Below, in pieces: positions 5,515-12,126 of a DNA stretch of 12,335 nucleotides. Where the stretch lies: NCBI GenBank assembly GCA_002710905.1, contig PAJB01000023.1, positions 6,349-18,683 on the forward strand, in the 5' to 3' direction. The notes beneath the pieces were generated by a model that did not search any database, was not told the origin of the DNA, and was given only the letters and a program-made list of their open reading frames with translations. The stretch comes from Chloroflexota bacterium. Its GTDB lineage: Bacteria; Chloroflexota; Dehalococcoidia; UBA2979. The position numbers and the translations under genes were made by a program. Position 1 is the first letter of the stretch, and each line of letters starts with the position of its first letter.

Positions 5515-6828
5515 ATGGCAAAACAATTAAACATATTTAGTATGATAATTCTCATGCTAACCCTCCTGCTAATTTCTGCGTGTGGAAATGATTCTCAAAA
5601 GGAAGCTCCAAATGTTCAAGCTACTATCGATGCTGCAATCGAAATAGGTATAGCAAAAATACCGACTCCTACTGCTACTCCTTTACCAACAGCTACACCT
5701 ACTCCTTTACCTACTCCTACTCCTTTACCTACACCAACACCTACTCCTTTACCTACTCCTACTCCTGCTCCAACACCTACTCCTACTCCTTTACCAACAC
5801 CAACACCAACACCTACTCCTACTCCAACACCTACTCCTATACCTACCCCTACTCCTATACCAACCAATGAACCAAAGTTAAAATCATTCCAAATAGTAAA
5901 TTCAAATATTTCGCGAAATCTCGAAATTAAAATCGGATTTACTAATTCAGAAGAAGGTGCTAATGATGTACGCGTTAGATTTAAGAATATAGCTAATCCC
6001 AATCGTGGTTTGTATACTCAATCATGTTTTGTATTTTCTAATTTATCGGGTATTACAACCTGTTCAATAAAATTTGCAGCAAGTGGAGCCTTTTGGACAG
6101 AAAATGGGAAATATGCTATCCAAGAAATTGAAATCAAAAGTCCAAATAACATAGTTTCTCAATATAAACCAGACGGCACTGTTATCCCTGATCTAAACTA
6201 CGAAACGATGAACCTCACAAGCCATGAAATACGACTCTATTCACTGAATTTAAATGGATCAGGATTCAGTATTGCAGCCGATAAAATATACATGGAAGGT
6301 ATCCATTATAATGATGATGCATTTAGAGGTTCAGGATTAGATAACGGAGATACTTTTGACCTACTAGTCAAATTTAATTCAAATGTAAAAGTAACTTCTC
6401 TGAATTATGACGGAACAAGTCAGACAACTAATCGAGCTTACATAATCTTTAGCTTAAAAAATATATCAGATAGTAATGAATCAGGTAAATTATATATGCA
6501 ATACTATTCTGGATCTGGTACAAAAGAATTGCTATTTAGAGGAATTATACCTACATCAACGAACCAAGGATTAATAACTCCAAATTCAAATACACCTGGA
6601 ATCCAAGTTAATGGAACAGCTATTATACAGGATTCAACCCCAGATACTTATCTCCCAATTCAAGGAAATGATTTATTGTTTAATTATCAAGGACCCAGCG
6701 GCTCTGAAAATATTTTTTCTACAACGTCAAAGAAAACCTACTCACCTGAAAAGGTACTTTCACTCTATTCTTATAATAATTTTGCGATGAATGCATTATC
6801 AAGGGTGAGCACTACAGGTTCTAACTAA
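5515..6828 (+). CDS. Secreted lipoprotein with Thr-Pro linker and C-terminal beta-sandwich-like domains
   Basis: 437 residues. A signal peptide with hydrophobic core (about 8-20) ends in the lipobox LISAC with Cys23 as the lipid-modified residue, so the protein is exported and anchored. After a short helix-like stretch ([18 protein letters not shown]) comes a linker of about 67 residues (50-116) of TP, LP, AP and IP units. The remainder (about 120-437) is rich in Ser, Asn, Thr and Tyr with alternating hydrophobics, and looks like extracellular beta-sandwich modules. The second part (about 253-380) resembles a common secreted domain with a [18 protein letters not shown] strand pair and a later [12 protein letters not shown]. 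The signal peptide, short helix and long Thr-Pro spacer are typical of Chloroflexota surface lipoproteins. No enzyme motif is seen. No good Shine-Dalgarno precedes ATG 5515. It converges on the helicase gene with only four bases between stop codons. Confidence 0.8.
   Translation: MAKQLNIFSMIILMLTLLLISACGNDSQKEAPNVQATIDAAIEIGIAKIPTPTATPLPTATPTPLPTPTPLPTPTPTPLPTPTPAPTPTPTPLPTPTPTPTPTPTPTPIPTPTPIPTNEPKLKSFQIVNSNISRNLEIKIGFTNSEEGANDVRVRFKNIANPNRGLYTQSCFVFSNLSGITTCSIKFAASGAFWTENGKYAIQEIEIKSPNNIVSQYKPDGTVIPDLNYETMNLTSHEIRLYSLNLNGSGFSIAADKIYMEGIHYNDDAFRGSGLDNGDTFDLLVKFNSNVKVTSLNYDGTSQTTNRAYIIFSLKNISDSNESGKLYMQYYSGSGTKELLFRGIIPTSTNQGLITPNSNTPGIQVNGTAIIQDSTPDTYLPIQGNDLLFNYQGPSGSENIFSTTSKKTYSPEKVLSLYSYNNFAMNALSRVSTTGSN
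5662..5862 (+). repeat. Low-complexity ACT/CCT codon repeat encoding the Thr-Pro linker
   Basis: About 200 bases built from imperfect repeats of six-base units such as CCTACT, CCAACA and CCTTTA. Threonine and proline codons vary in the third base, so selection appears to act on the peptide (extended, flexible, possibly glycosylated spacer) and not on DNA identity. Such repeats change length easily by slippage. Confidence 0.9.
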
Positions 6829-6832
6829 ATCA

Positions 6833-8056
6833 TTACTTTTTGTACTGAAACTTCTTATTAGGCTTCCTGTAATTATTTCTTACTTTTTCTGATTCGGGTT
6901 TAACAGTTGTTTTTTTCTTAGGGACGATCGTTTGCTGATAATCAAAATTATCTATATATTGCTCAGGGATTTTATAGCCCAATAAAGATTCGATTTTATA
7001 GAGTAATTTTTTATCCTGAGGGAGAAGAAATGTTATCGCTTCTCCAGTATTTTCTGCTCTTCCAGTTCGGCCTATTCTATGAATATAGTCGTCTGTAGTG
7101 CTTGGCATATCAAAATTTATCACATGTGATACTTCAGAAATATCTATACCACGCGATGCCATATCTGTTGCAACTAAAATATCGTATTTCCCTTTTTGGA
7201 AACCAGTGATAGATTGTTGACGACGGTTCTGAGACATATTGCCTTGTAAAACTGTAACATTTAATTTAGCTGATTCTAAATCATCCCATAACCTTTTCGC
7301 CCTATGTTTAGTTCGTGTAAATACTATTACTTTCCCAGTAGGAGTTATTTTCAAAAATTCTAATAATAAGTTTGTCTTTAAAGTAATAGAGTTTATTGGA
7401 TATATGTAGTGCGCAACTGTTTTAGCAGGTTCTATTCTTCCTATTTGAACGGTGTGTGGATTATGTAAAATATCATCCGTTAAGGTTTTTATTTCATCAG
7501 GCATAGTCGCTGCAAAAAATAAAATTTGTAAGTCTTTAGGTAAATACTTTAATATTCGTCGAACATCCGGTAAAAATCCCATGTCACACATCGTGTCTGC
7601 TTCATCTAAAACCAACATTTCAACTGTGGACAAATTGATGACTCCATCTCCAATAAGATCAAGTAATCGACCAGGACATGCAATAATGATTTCAACCCCA
7701 TTTTTTAGAGTTTTTACTTGTCCGAATTTACTTACCCCTCCATATATAGATACACTTTTAATTCTCATATGTTTCGATAAACTAATACTTGATTGATGTA
7801 TTTGTTCAGCAAGTTCACGCGTAGGAGCTATGACTAATGCCCGTACTTTTTTTAATGGACCTTTTGAAAGCTTTTCGAGAATAGGGAGCATAAAAGAAGC
7901 AGTTTTACCTGTTCCAGTTTGTGCCAGACCTAATACATCCTCTCCTTGTAAAGCTATAGGTATTGCTTTTTCTTGAATTGGGGTTGGATTAACATATCCC
8001 ATATCACTAATGGCTGAAAGAAGTTTATTGTTAAGAGGTAGTTCGTTAAATTTCAT
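6833..8056 (-). CDS. DEAD-box ATP-dependent RNA helicase, RhlE-like
   Basis: 407 residues with the full set of superfamily 2 motifs in order: the Q motif (Phe3, NPTPIQ at 23-28), motif I AQTGTGKT (45-52), PTRELA (78-83), GG (106-107), CPGR (127-130, usually TPGR), motif II DEAD (151-154), motif III AAT (182-184, usually SAT), motif V ATDMASRGID (296-305) and motif VI HRIGRTGR (326-333). The C-terminal tail from about 380 is rich in Lys and Arg, as in RhlE/CsdA-type helicases that remodel rRNA or mRNA, often in the cold. Cytoplasmic, ATP-driven duplex unwinding. The start is six bases after the MFS stop with no clear ribosome site, so translation probably depends on coupling to that gene. It is last in the 9520-6833 operon and meets the lipoprotein gene tail to tail, with no obvious terminator. 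Family is certain; the exact subgroup is less so. Confidence 0.95.
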   Translation of the reverse strand: MKFNELPLNNKLLSAISDMGYVNPTPIQEKAIPIALQGEDVLGLAQTGTGKTASFMLPILEKLSKGPLKKVRALVIAPTRELAEQIHQSSISLSKHMRIKSVSIYGGVSKFGQVKTLKNGVEIIIACPGRLLDLIGDGVINLSTVEMLVLDEADTMCDMGFLPDVRRILKYLPKDLQILFFAATMPDEIKTLTDDILHNPHTVQIGRIEPAKTVAHYIYPINSITLKTNLLLEFLKITPTGKVIVFTRTKHRAKRLWDDLESAKLNVTVLQGNMSQNRRQQSITGFQKGKYDILVATDMASRGIDISEVSHVINFDMPSTTDDYIHRIGRTGRAENTGEAITFLLPQDKKLLYKIESLLGYKIPEQYIDNFDYQQTIVPKKKTTVKPESEKVRNNYRKPNKKFQYKK

Positions 8057-8062
8057 TTGTAA

Positions 8063-9286
8063 CTAACTTGTCACTGGATTGACATTAATCCTATGAATAG
8101 CTGCTCCCTTAATCGGGTAATGTAAGAGCGCTGCCAGTAATCCTAGAGCGACACAAGCTATCCACATAACGTCATATGATTGATATTGATCAAAGATTCT
8201 TCCACCTAACCAAGAACCTAAAGCTGATCCTAAATTATGTGAAAACAGAGTAATCCCAAATAACATTGAAGTGAACGAAGGACCAAAAATATCGGAAATA
8301 ACACCACTGGTTAAGGGTACTGTAGATAACCATAAGAGACCTAAAATACCTGCAAAAGCCATGACAGTAAATTCATTTTTAGGCATGAAAATAAAAATTA
8401 AAAAAATTAACGATCTAAAAGTATATATACTAACTAAAAGGTTTTTCTTTGACATTCTATCACCTAGAAAACCATACATTGTAGTCCCAAAGACATTAAA
8501 AAGACCAAGAAGTCCTAGTGACCATCCTGCAATTGATGCCAACCCTTGATCTTGTAGATAAGCAGGAAAATGTGAACCAATAAATGTTACATGAAAACCA
8601 CATACAAAAAAACCAAGTGTTAATAAATTGAAATTTTTGTTTTTAACAGCTTCTTTAAAAGCTTCAGATACAGTTTGTTTGATACTATTAGAATCTGAAT
8701 TGGTATCTTTCGAAAAACTTATAAGATATGAAAATATAAGAAGAAGAGAACTAAAAAACATTAATAAATAAACAGCAGTTAACCAACCTGAATTTTGAAT
8801 TATTCCACTCATTAATGGTGTGATTAGAAATTGCCCTAGACCTCCTGATGCCATAACCAATCCAACAAAAAGAGATCTGTTTTGAGGATTCACTGATCTC
8901 CCTACAGCTGCCATAGCAATACCAATAAATCCTGCTGCTGCAAATCCCCCAAGCAATAAAGAGCCAATTAAGTCAAAGGAATTAGATACATTTGATAACC
9001 AATATTGACTGATAATCTGAAGGATTACGCCTACAAGAATTGATTTTCCTGGTCCATATTTATCAGCAAGTGCACCAAATAAGGGAGCTCCTAAACCTGA
9101 AAATAAAACGTTCAAAGATATTCCTATACTATAAATTTCACGACCGACATTTAAATGATCAGTCATAGGTATGAGAAAAAGACCCCAACTGTTATGCATA
9201 CCTCTACTTATAAGAATTAAGCCAGATGCACCTATCAAAACAATAGGCATAGCATAACTAATATTCCGAATTTTTGAACTCAACAT
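8063..9286 (-). CDS. Major facilitator superfamily (MFS) transporter
   Basis: 407 residues, about twelve hydrophobic segments in two halves joined by a polar loop near 192-220 (KDTNSDSNSIKQTVSEAFKE). The MFS motif A appears in both halves: GALADKYGPGK at 71-81 and GFLGDRMSKKN at 272-282. General pattern and length resemble the monocarboxylate/oxalate-formate antiporter group of proton-coupled carriers for small organic acids, but this is an impression and the substrate is open. AGGAG lies five bases before ATG 9286. It is the middle gene of a minus-strand operon, six bases after the small membrane protein and six bases before the helicase. It could supply organic acids for the enolase-superfamily, CMD and cyclase-family enzymes nearby. 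Confidence 0.92.
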   Translation of the reverse strand: MLSSKIRNISYAMPIVLIGASGLILISRGMHNSWGLFLIPMTDHLNVGREIYSIGISLNVLFSGLGAPLFGALADKYGPGKSILVGVILQIISQYWLSNVSNSFDLIGSLLLGGFAAAGFIGIAMAAVGRSVNPQNRSLFVGLVMASGGLGQFLITPLMSGIIQNSGWLTAVYLLMFFSSLLLIFSYLISFSKDTNSDSNSIKQTVSEAFKEAVKNKNFNLLTLGFFVCGFHVTFIGSHFPAYLQDQGLASIAGWSLGLLGLFNVFGTTMYGFLGDRMSKKNLLVSIYTFRSLIFLIFIFMPKNEFTVMAFAGILGLLWLSTVPLTSGVISDIFGPSFTSMLFGITLFSHNLGSALGSWLGGRIFDQYQSYDVMWIACVALGLLAALLHYPIKGAAIHRINVNPVTS

Positions 9287-9292
9287 TAACTC

Positions 9293-9520
9293 CTAAATTA
9301 AACAGTAGAATAAGAAATTCTCAATTTCTAAAGTAGAGAAAAAAGTCATCACCACAAAAGTACCAGCTAGTAACAACAACGACATACTTCTTAATGCCCA
9401 GATAAAAGAATTTGAATTGGAAAAAGAATTATCTTCGACAAACCTTAGGGAGGAATAAAGAAAAACTTCACTAATAATCCATACTGAAATAAATGCCATT
9501 AATACGTTTGTTACAATCAT
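9293..9520 (-). CDS. Small two-helix membrane protein
   Basis: 75 residues with hydrophobic segments at about 3-24 (VTNVLMAFISVWIISEVFLY) and 43-66 (LRSMSLLLLAGTFVVMTFFS). The N-terminal pattern, a helix ending in ISE followed by a polar loop and second helix, recalls the start of isoprenylcysteine methyltransferase-like membrane proteins, of which this would be only the first third. That likeness is weak. The stop is six bases before the MFS start. A good promoter ends right at its ATG, implying a leaderless message, and no ribosome site is present. It could be a transporter accessory protein or a relic of a longer gene. Confidence 0.6.
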   Translation of the reverse strand: MIVTNVLMAFISVWIISEVFLYSSLRFVEDNSFSNSNSFIWALRSMSLLLLAGTFVVMTFFSTLEIENFLFYCLI

Positions 9521-9526
9521 ATGCGT

Positions 9527-9554
9527 ATTATAATAGAAAGTTGGATAATATCAA
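9527..9554 (-). promoter_or_regulatory. Promoter for the 9520-6833 operon, predicting a leaderless mRNA
   Basis: On the minus strand TTGATA (9554-9549) is followed after 16 bases by a perfect TATAAT (9532-9527). Counting six to seven bases on puts transcription start at or next to the A of ATG 9520, leaving no room for a ribosome site, and none is seen. Confidence 0.65.
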
Positions 9555-9567
9555 TGAATGATAAGAG

Positions 9568-9631
9568 TATGTAGTATATAAACAACAAGATTAACATTAT
9601 GCTTGACATTATGTAGATTATATACTACATT
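9568..9631. repeat. Operator-like repeated half-sites between divergent promoters
   Basis: ATGTAGTATATA (9569-9580) is repeated inverted and exact as TATATACTACAT (9619-9630). A third ATGTAG (9611-9616) faces the last CTACAT (9625-9630), making the dyad ATGTAG-8-CTACAT. ACATTATG is also repeated directly at 9594-9601 and 9607-9614. The right-hand dyad overlaps the rightward promoter core and the left copy lies just behind the leftward -35, so one regulator could control both units. Confidence 0.55.
9603..9631 (+). promoter_or_regulatory. Promoter for the 9672-10226 gene pair
   Basis: TTGACA (9603-9608) is an exact -35. TACATT (9626-9631) lies 17 bases on, with two mismatches to TATAAT. The ATGTAG/CTACAT dyad fills the spacer and part of the -10, as in a repressible promoter. 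Transcription would start near 9638, about 34 bases before ATG 9672. Confidence 0.5.
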
Positions 9632-9671
9632 ATTATTATCAAATAACTTATAACCACCTTGGAGGGGGAAA

Positions 9672-9875
9672 ATGACAACAAATAATTTAAGTGCATGGAT
9701 AGATATGGCTGAAGGGTTATACGATTTTTTAAATAGAAGAAAAACTACTATTAATTATAAATTTACAGATATGACAGTATTAGTACCACAATCACTAGGT
9801 TCAGACTCTGAAAAAGCTGAATGGAATATATCGGGAACGATAAGTGTAAGTACACACGAAAATCCCCAGGAATAA
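9672..9875 (+). CDS. Hypothetical small protein (67 residues)
   Basis: Family not recognised. The protein opens with an amphipathic helix (LSAWIDMAEGLYDFLNRRK, about 6-24) followed by strand-like stretches (TTINYKFTDMTVLVP, ISGTISVST) and an acidic end. No signal peptide, membrane segment or cysteine. GGAGGGGG at 9661-9668 gives a very strong ribosome site. The next gene starts 12 bases after the stop, so the two are almost certainly translated from one mRNA. The reading frame, ribosome site, promoter and operon position make it a real gene; nothing indicates its role. Confidence 0.7.
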   Translation: MTTNNLSAWIDMAEGLYDFLNRRKTTINYKFTDMTVLVPQSLGSDSEKAEWNISGTISVSTHENPQE

Positions 9876-9887
9876 TTAAGGAACACA

Positions 9888-10226
9888 ATGAGTTTAAAAA
9901 TTGATGTAACTGGACAACTAACCATAGAAAACGATAGCCCTTTTGCTAATATTGCATTTAACGGTAATGAAGTTAATATTCAAATTGAAGAAAACAGTCT
10001 CACATTACCGCCCTTGGGCGGATTACGTAATCTCAGAAAATTATTTATTGAATTTTCCGAATTTATGTTTGAACTTGGATTAACCTTAAGAGTTCATATG
10101 AAAGAGAATTTAATTTTAGTTGTAGGAGAAAAAGCTAACCCAAGAAAGATAGTTTCGTTTATCTCTGGAAAACATGTAGAGGTAAAAGATACTAAAGCCG
10201 TTATAAATTTAGTACGAGGACTGTGA
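9888..10226 (+). CDS. Hypothetical protein (112 residues)
   Basis: Family not recognised. Strand-rich N-terminal half (KIDVTGQLTIEN, NIAFNGNEVNIQIEENSLTL), a central helix (NLRKLFIEFSEFMFELGLTL, about 48-67), then LILVVGEKANPRKIVSFIS and a short C-terminal strand or helix. No cysteine, signal peptide or membrane anchor. AAGGAA (9878-9883) lies five bases before the ATG. It ends with TGA (10224-10226), followed two codons later by TAA, which shows TGA is an ordinary stop in this genome. Partner of the 67-residue gene upstream; a shared terminator follows. Confidence 0.72.
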   Translation: MSLKIDVTGQLTIENDSPFANIAFNGNEVNIQIEENSLTLPPLGGLRNLRKLFIEFSEFMFELGLTLRVHMKENLILVVGEKANPRKIVSFISGKHVEVKDTKAVINLVRGL

Positions 10227-10255
10227 ACCTAATGGTTGTAACTCCAGTGGTAATT

Positions 10256-10293
10256 AAAAGTCAGCTGCATAAATTCTATCAGCTGACTTTTTT
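10256..10293. terminator. Bidirectional intrinsic terminator between convergent genes
   Basis: AAAAGTCAGCTG (10256-10267) pairs perfectly with CAGCTGACTTTT (10280-10291) around a 12-base loop. The stem is flanked by a T run on the right and an A run on the left, so it serves both the rightward 112-residue gene and the leftward cyclase-family gene. Confidence 0.85.
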
Positions 10294-10304
10294 ATTCAGT
10301 TTCA

Positions 10305-11249
10305 TCAAAATATAGCTATAGGATTGACTGGAGAGCCAGTACCCCCATTCACAACTAATGGTGCTATAACTAACAAAAATTCATATTGATTGTATTCACG
10401 ACACATATTAGATAATTCTTCAAAATTTGCGTTGTCTAATAGTGGTAATCCCATATGAGGAATTACCACTTCATGAATGGGAATTCTTGCAGAATAATCG
10501 AATGCCATATTCCCTGCTTCTTGTAAATCCCAACCCAATAAAGCTGCATTTGTATCGTAGAGATATTCAATTATAGACGGTGCATTTCCTGGTGTATTCG
10601 GAGGAAAAGAAAATTCAAAATCTGGATTTGATTTCCAAAACATATCAGCTCCAGAACGAATTAACACCGCATCCCCCGATTTTGGAACTATCCCTACTAA
10701 ATTAGCCCACTCTTCAAGGTCCCAACCTTCAACAGGTTGATCAAGAGAAACGTAATCCTCATTACGTAATTGAGGTATATCATACAATACACCACGAGTT
10801 ACAATACCTTTTCTCCAATTATCAACCGAATTTGTTAGTGCTCCTTCATCTGTAACAAGAGACGGATCTCGGTCGTTATATAACCGTCCACCGTCTTCAA
10901 CACTATCGGTAAATATATGACATAAAGCGTCTATATGTGTGTTCACAAATCCATGATAAGAGACCCCAACATAATCACCAGAACTTAATGGCCCTACTGT
11001 CATTATATGATCAGCAGGTCTAGGATTTCTTTTTGAGTCAGAAATAACTTTTGGAGTAGCTAAGGGATTAGAACATGAAACCGTTTGTCCTTCCCTAACT
11101 AATGAATTAGCATACTTGATACCTTCTTGTTTTATATGATTTAACGTGCCTAATTGATCTTCTTTACCCCATCTACCCCAATTATTATATTTAATTTTGT
11201 AATTATTATATTCTTCAATTGTCGTTGGAAGACGATCTTTTAAACCCAT
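10305..11249 (-). CDS. Cyclase family protein (kynurenine formamidase-like metal hydrolase)
   Basis: 314 residues. The metal-binding signature H-G-x3-T-H-x-D-x3-H is present as HGFVNTHIDALCH at 99-111, giving His99, His105, Asp107 and His111 as ligand and active-site residues. The conserved C-terminal block is also present: IPIHEVVIPHMGLPLLDNAN, NFEELSNM, then the core strand VIAPLVVNGGTGSPVNPIAI. This is the cyclase/KynB-like family (PF04199 type), metal-dependent hydrolases including arylformamidase and isatin hydrolase. The length matches the longer isatin-hydrolase-like members better than the about 210-residue KynB, but the substrate cannot be told. AGGAG lies before ATG 11249. It stands alone on the minus strand, divergent from the 11463 gene, and ends at the bidirectional terminator. 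Cytoplasmic; no signal peptide. Confidence 0.9.
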   Translation of the reverse strand: MGLKDRLPTTIEEYNNYKIKYNNWGRWGKEDQLGTLNHIKQEGIKYANSLVREGQTVSCSNPLATPKVISDSKRNPRPADHIMTVGPLSSGDYVGVSYHGFVNTHIDALCHIFTDSVEDGGRLYNDRDPSLVTDEGALTNSVDNWRKGIVTRGVLYDIPQLRNEDYVSLDQPVEGWDLEEWANLVGIVPKSGDAVLIRSGADMFWKSNPDFEFSFPPNTPGNAPSIIEYLYDTNAALLGWDLQEAGNMAFDYSARIPIHEVVIPHMGLPLLDNANFEELSNMCREYNQYEFLLVIAPLVVNGGTGSPVNPIAIF

Positions 11250-11304
11250 TATCTATTCTCCTTTTTAGCATTTATTAACATATTAATGAAAAAACAACCT
11301 ATAT

Positions 11305-11333
11305 TCGACATTTTTTTCATTGAATAGTATAAT
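11305..11333 (+). promoter_or_regulatory. Promoter for the 11463 gene
   Basis: TCGACA (11305-11310, one mismatch) and a perfect TATAAT (11328-11333) are 17 bases apart. Transcription would begin near 11340, leaving a 5' UTR of about 120 bases that can fold (11358-11399). Confidence 0.65.
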
Positions 11334-11357
11334 TAGGTAAGATGTAACTACCCAAAA

Positions 11358-11399
11358 ATGTTGTTCAAGACTCATAAACTATGCAACCTATGAGAACAT
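11358..11399 (+). promoter_or_regulatory. Structured 5' leader hairpin of the 11463 gene
   Basis: CTCATA (11371-11376) pairs with TATGAG (11389-11394) around a 12-base loop. Continuing below an eight-base bulge on the 5' side, ATGTT (11358-11362) pairs with AACAT (11395-11399). There is no T run, and it matches no riboswitch class I know. The ribosome site (CCTTGGAAGGA, 11445-11455) can itself form a small hairpin. Confidence 0.4.
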
Positions 11400-11462
11400 C
11401 TAGAGGACCCTTTTACTTCATTATCACCTTGCCTTAAATACTATCCTTGGAAGGACTATATC

Positions 11463-11990
11463 ATGTTAACTCATTCTGAACTGGTATTAGAAAAAAACCA
11501 TCCTGGAGCTTTGCGGTATGTAAACGAAGATCCGGTCAGGCCTGAACTCGATGCAAATTACAGAACTTCAAGTAATAGAGAAGTATTTTCCTTACAGATT
11601 TCTGATGATCCAGCTATACATTCTTCACTGGGTGATCATGGTCTATATTATGGCGAAAATAATCAATATAAACCCGGCGCTATTATTTGTGTTTCATATA
11701 CTAATAAAGTTCCAAAAACAATTAATGATTTAGATAAACATTCTTGTTCACCACATGCAACTAATAGTATCGCTGTATTTTATACTGTTTGGAGCTACCA
11801 AAGAGGCGCAGGAAGAAAAATTGTATTTGCTGCAGCTGAACATATTCGAAATGAATACCCAACAGTCGCAAGATTTATAACCCTTTCTCCCAAAACAGAA
11901 ATGGCAAAAACTTTTCATCTTGGGAATAATGCAGTTTTGTTAGCAGAGAACTCTGAGTCGGACAATTATGAGTACCCTCTTCATAATTAA
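11463..11990 (+). CDS. Hypothetical protein, possibly GNAT-fold acyltransferase
   Basis: 175 residues. The segment SYQRGAGRKIVFAAAEHIRN (about 110-129) resembles GNAT motif A, the Q/R-x-x-G-x-G/A acyl-CoA pyrophosphate loop followed by a helix. It is preceded by a hydrophobic strand (SIAVFYTVW) and followed by strand ARFITLSPKTEMAKTFHLGN, a layout seen in N-acetyltransferases. An early strand (AIICVSYTNKVP) fits too. The N-terminal 60 residues match nothing I know. No signal peptide. AAGGA lies upstream of ATG 11463. It has its own promoter and a long leader, and the coding end itself forms the terminator hairpin. Assignment is by motif only; substrate unknown. Confidence 0.6.
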   Translation: MLTHSELVLEKNHPGALRYVNEDPVRPELDANYRTSSNREVFSLQISDDPAIHSSLGDHGLYYGENNQYKPGAIICVSYTNKVPKTINDLDKHSCSPHATNSIAVFYTVWSYQRGAGRKIVFAAAEHIRNEYPTVARFITLSPKTEMAKTFHLGNNAVLLAENSESDNYEYPLHN

Positions 11991-11998
11991 TATTTTTT
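11964..11998 (+). terminator. Intrinsic terminator overlapping the end of the 11463 gene
   Basis: AATTATGA (11964-11971) pairs perfectly with TCATAATT (11981-11988) around a nine-base loop, followed after four bases by six T's (11993-11998). The stem includes the last codons and part of the TAA stop. Confidence 0.65.
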
Positions 11999-12041
11999 AA
12001 TCTTTATTACCTTTTTTTGTGTTATTTTCATTCTAATCAAA

Positions 12042-12067
12042 TGATATAATTCCATTAATCAATGGAA
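12042..12067 (+). promoter_or_regulatory. Extended -10 promoter with palindrome at the start site
   Basis: TGATATAAT (12042-12050) is a perfect extended -10 without a good -35. Immediately after it TTCCATT (12050-12056) and AATGGAA (12061-12067) form a seven-base dyad around AATC, covering the expected start near 12057. It could be an operator or a 5' mRNA hairpin. TTGACT at 12091 lacks a matching -10. Confidence 0.45.
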
Positions 12068-12126
12068 GTGGTGTATCACACAAATTTCTGTTGACTCTTT
12101 TTTCAAATATTTTTAAGGGGTATTTT

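Noticed and set aside
5616..6002. Minus-strand open frame rich in Gly-Val repeats
   Set aside because: It is the antisense reading of the Thr-Pro codon repeat; no ribosome site.
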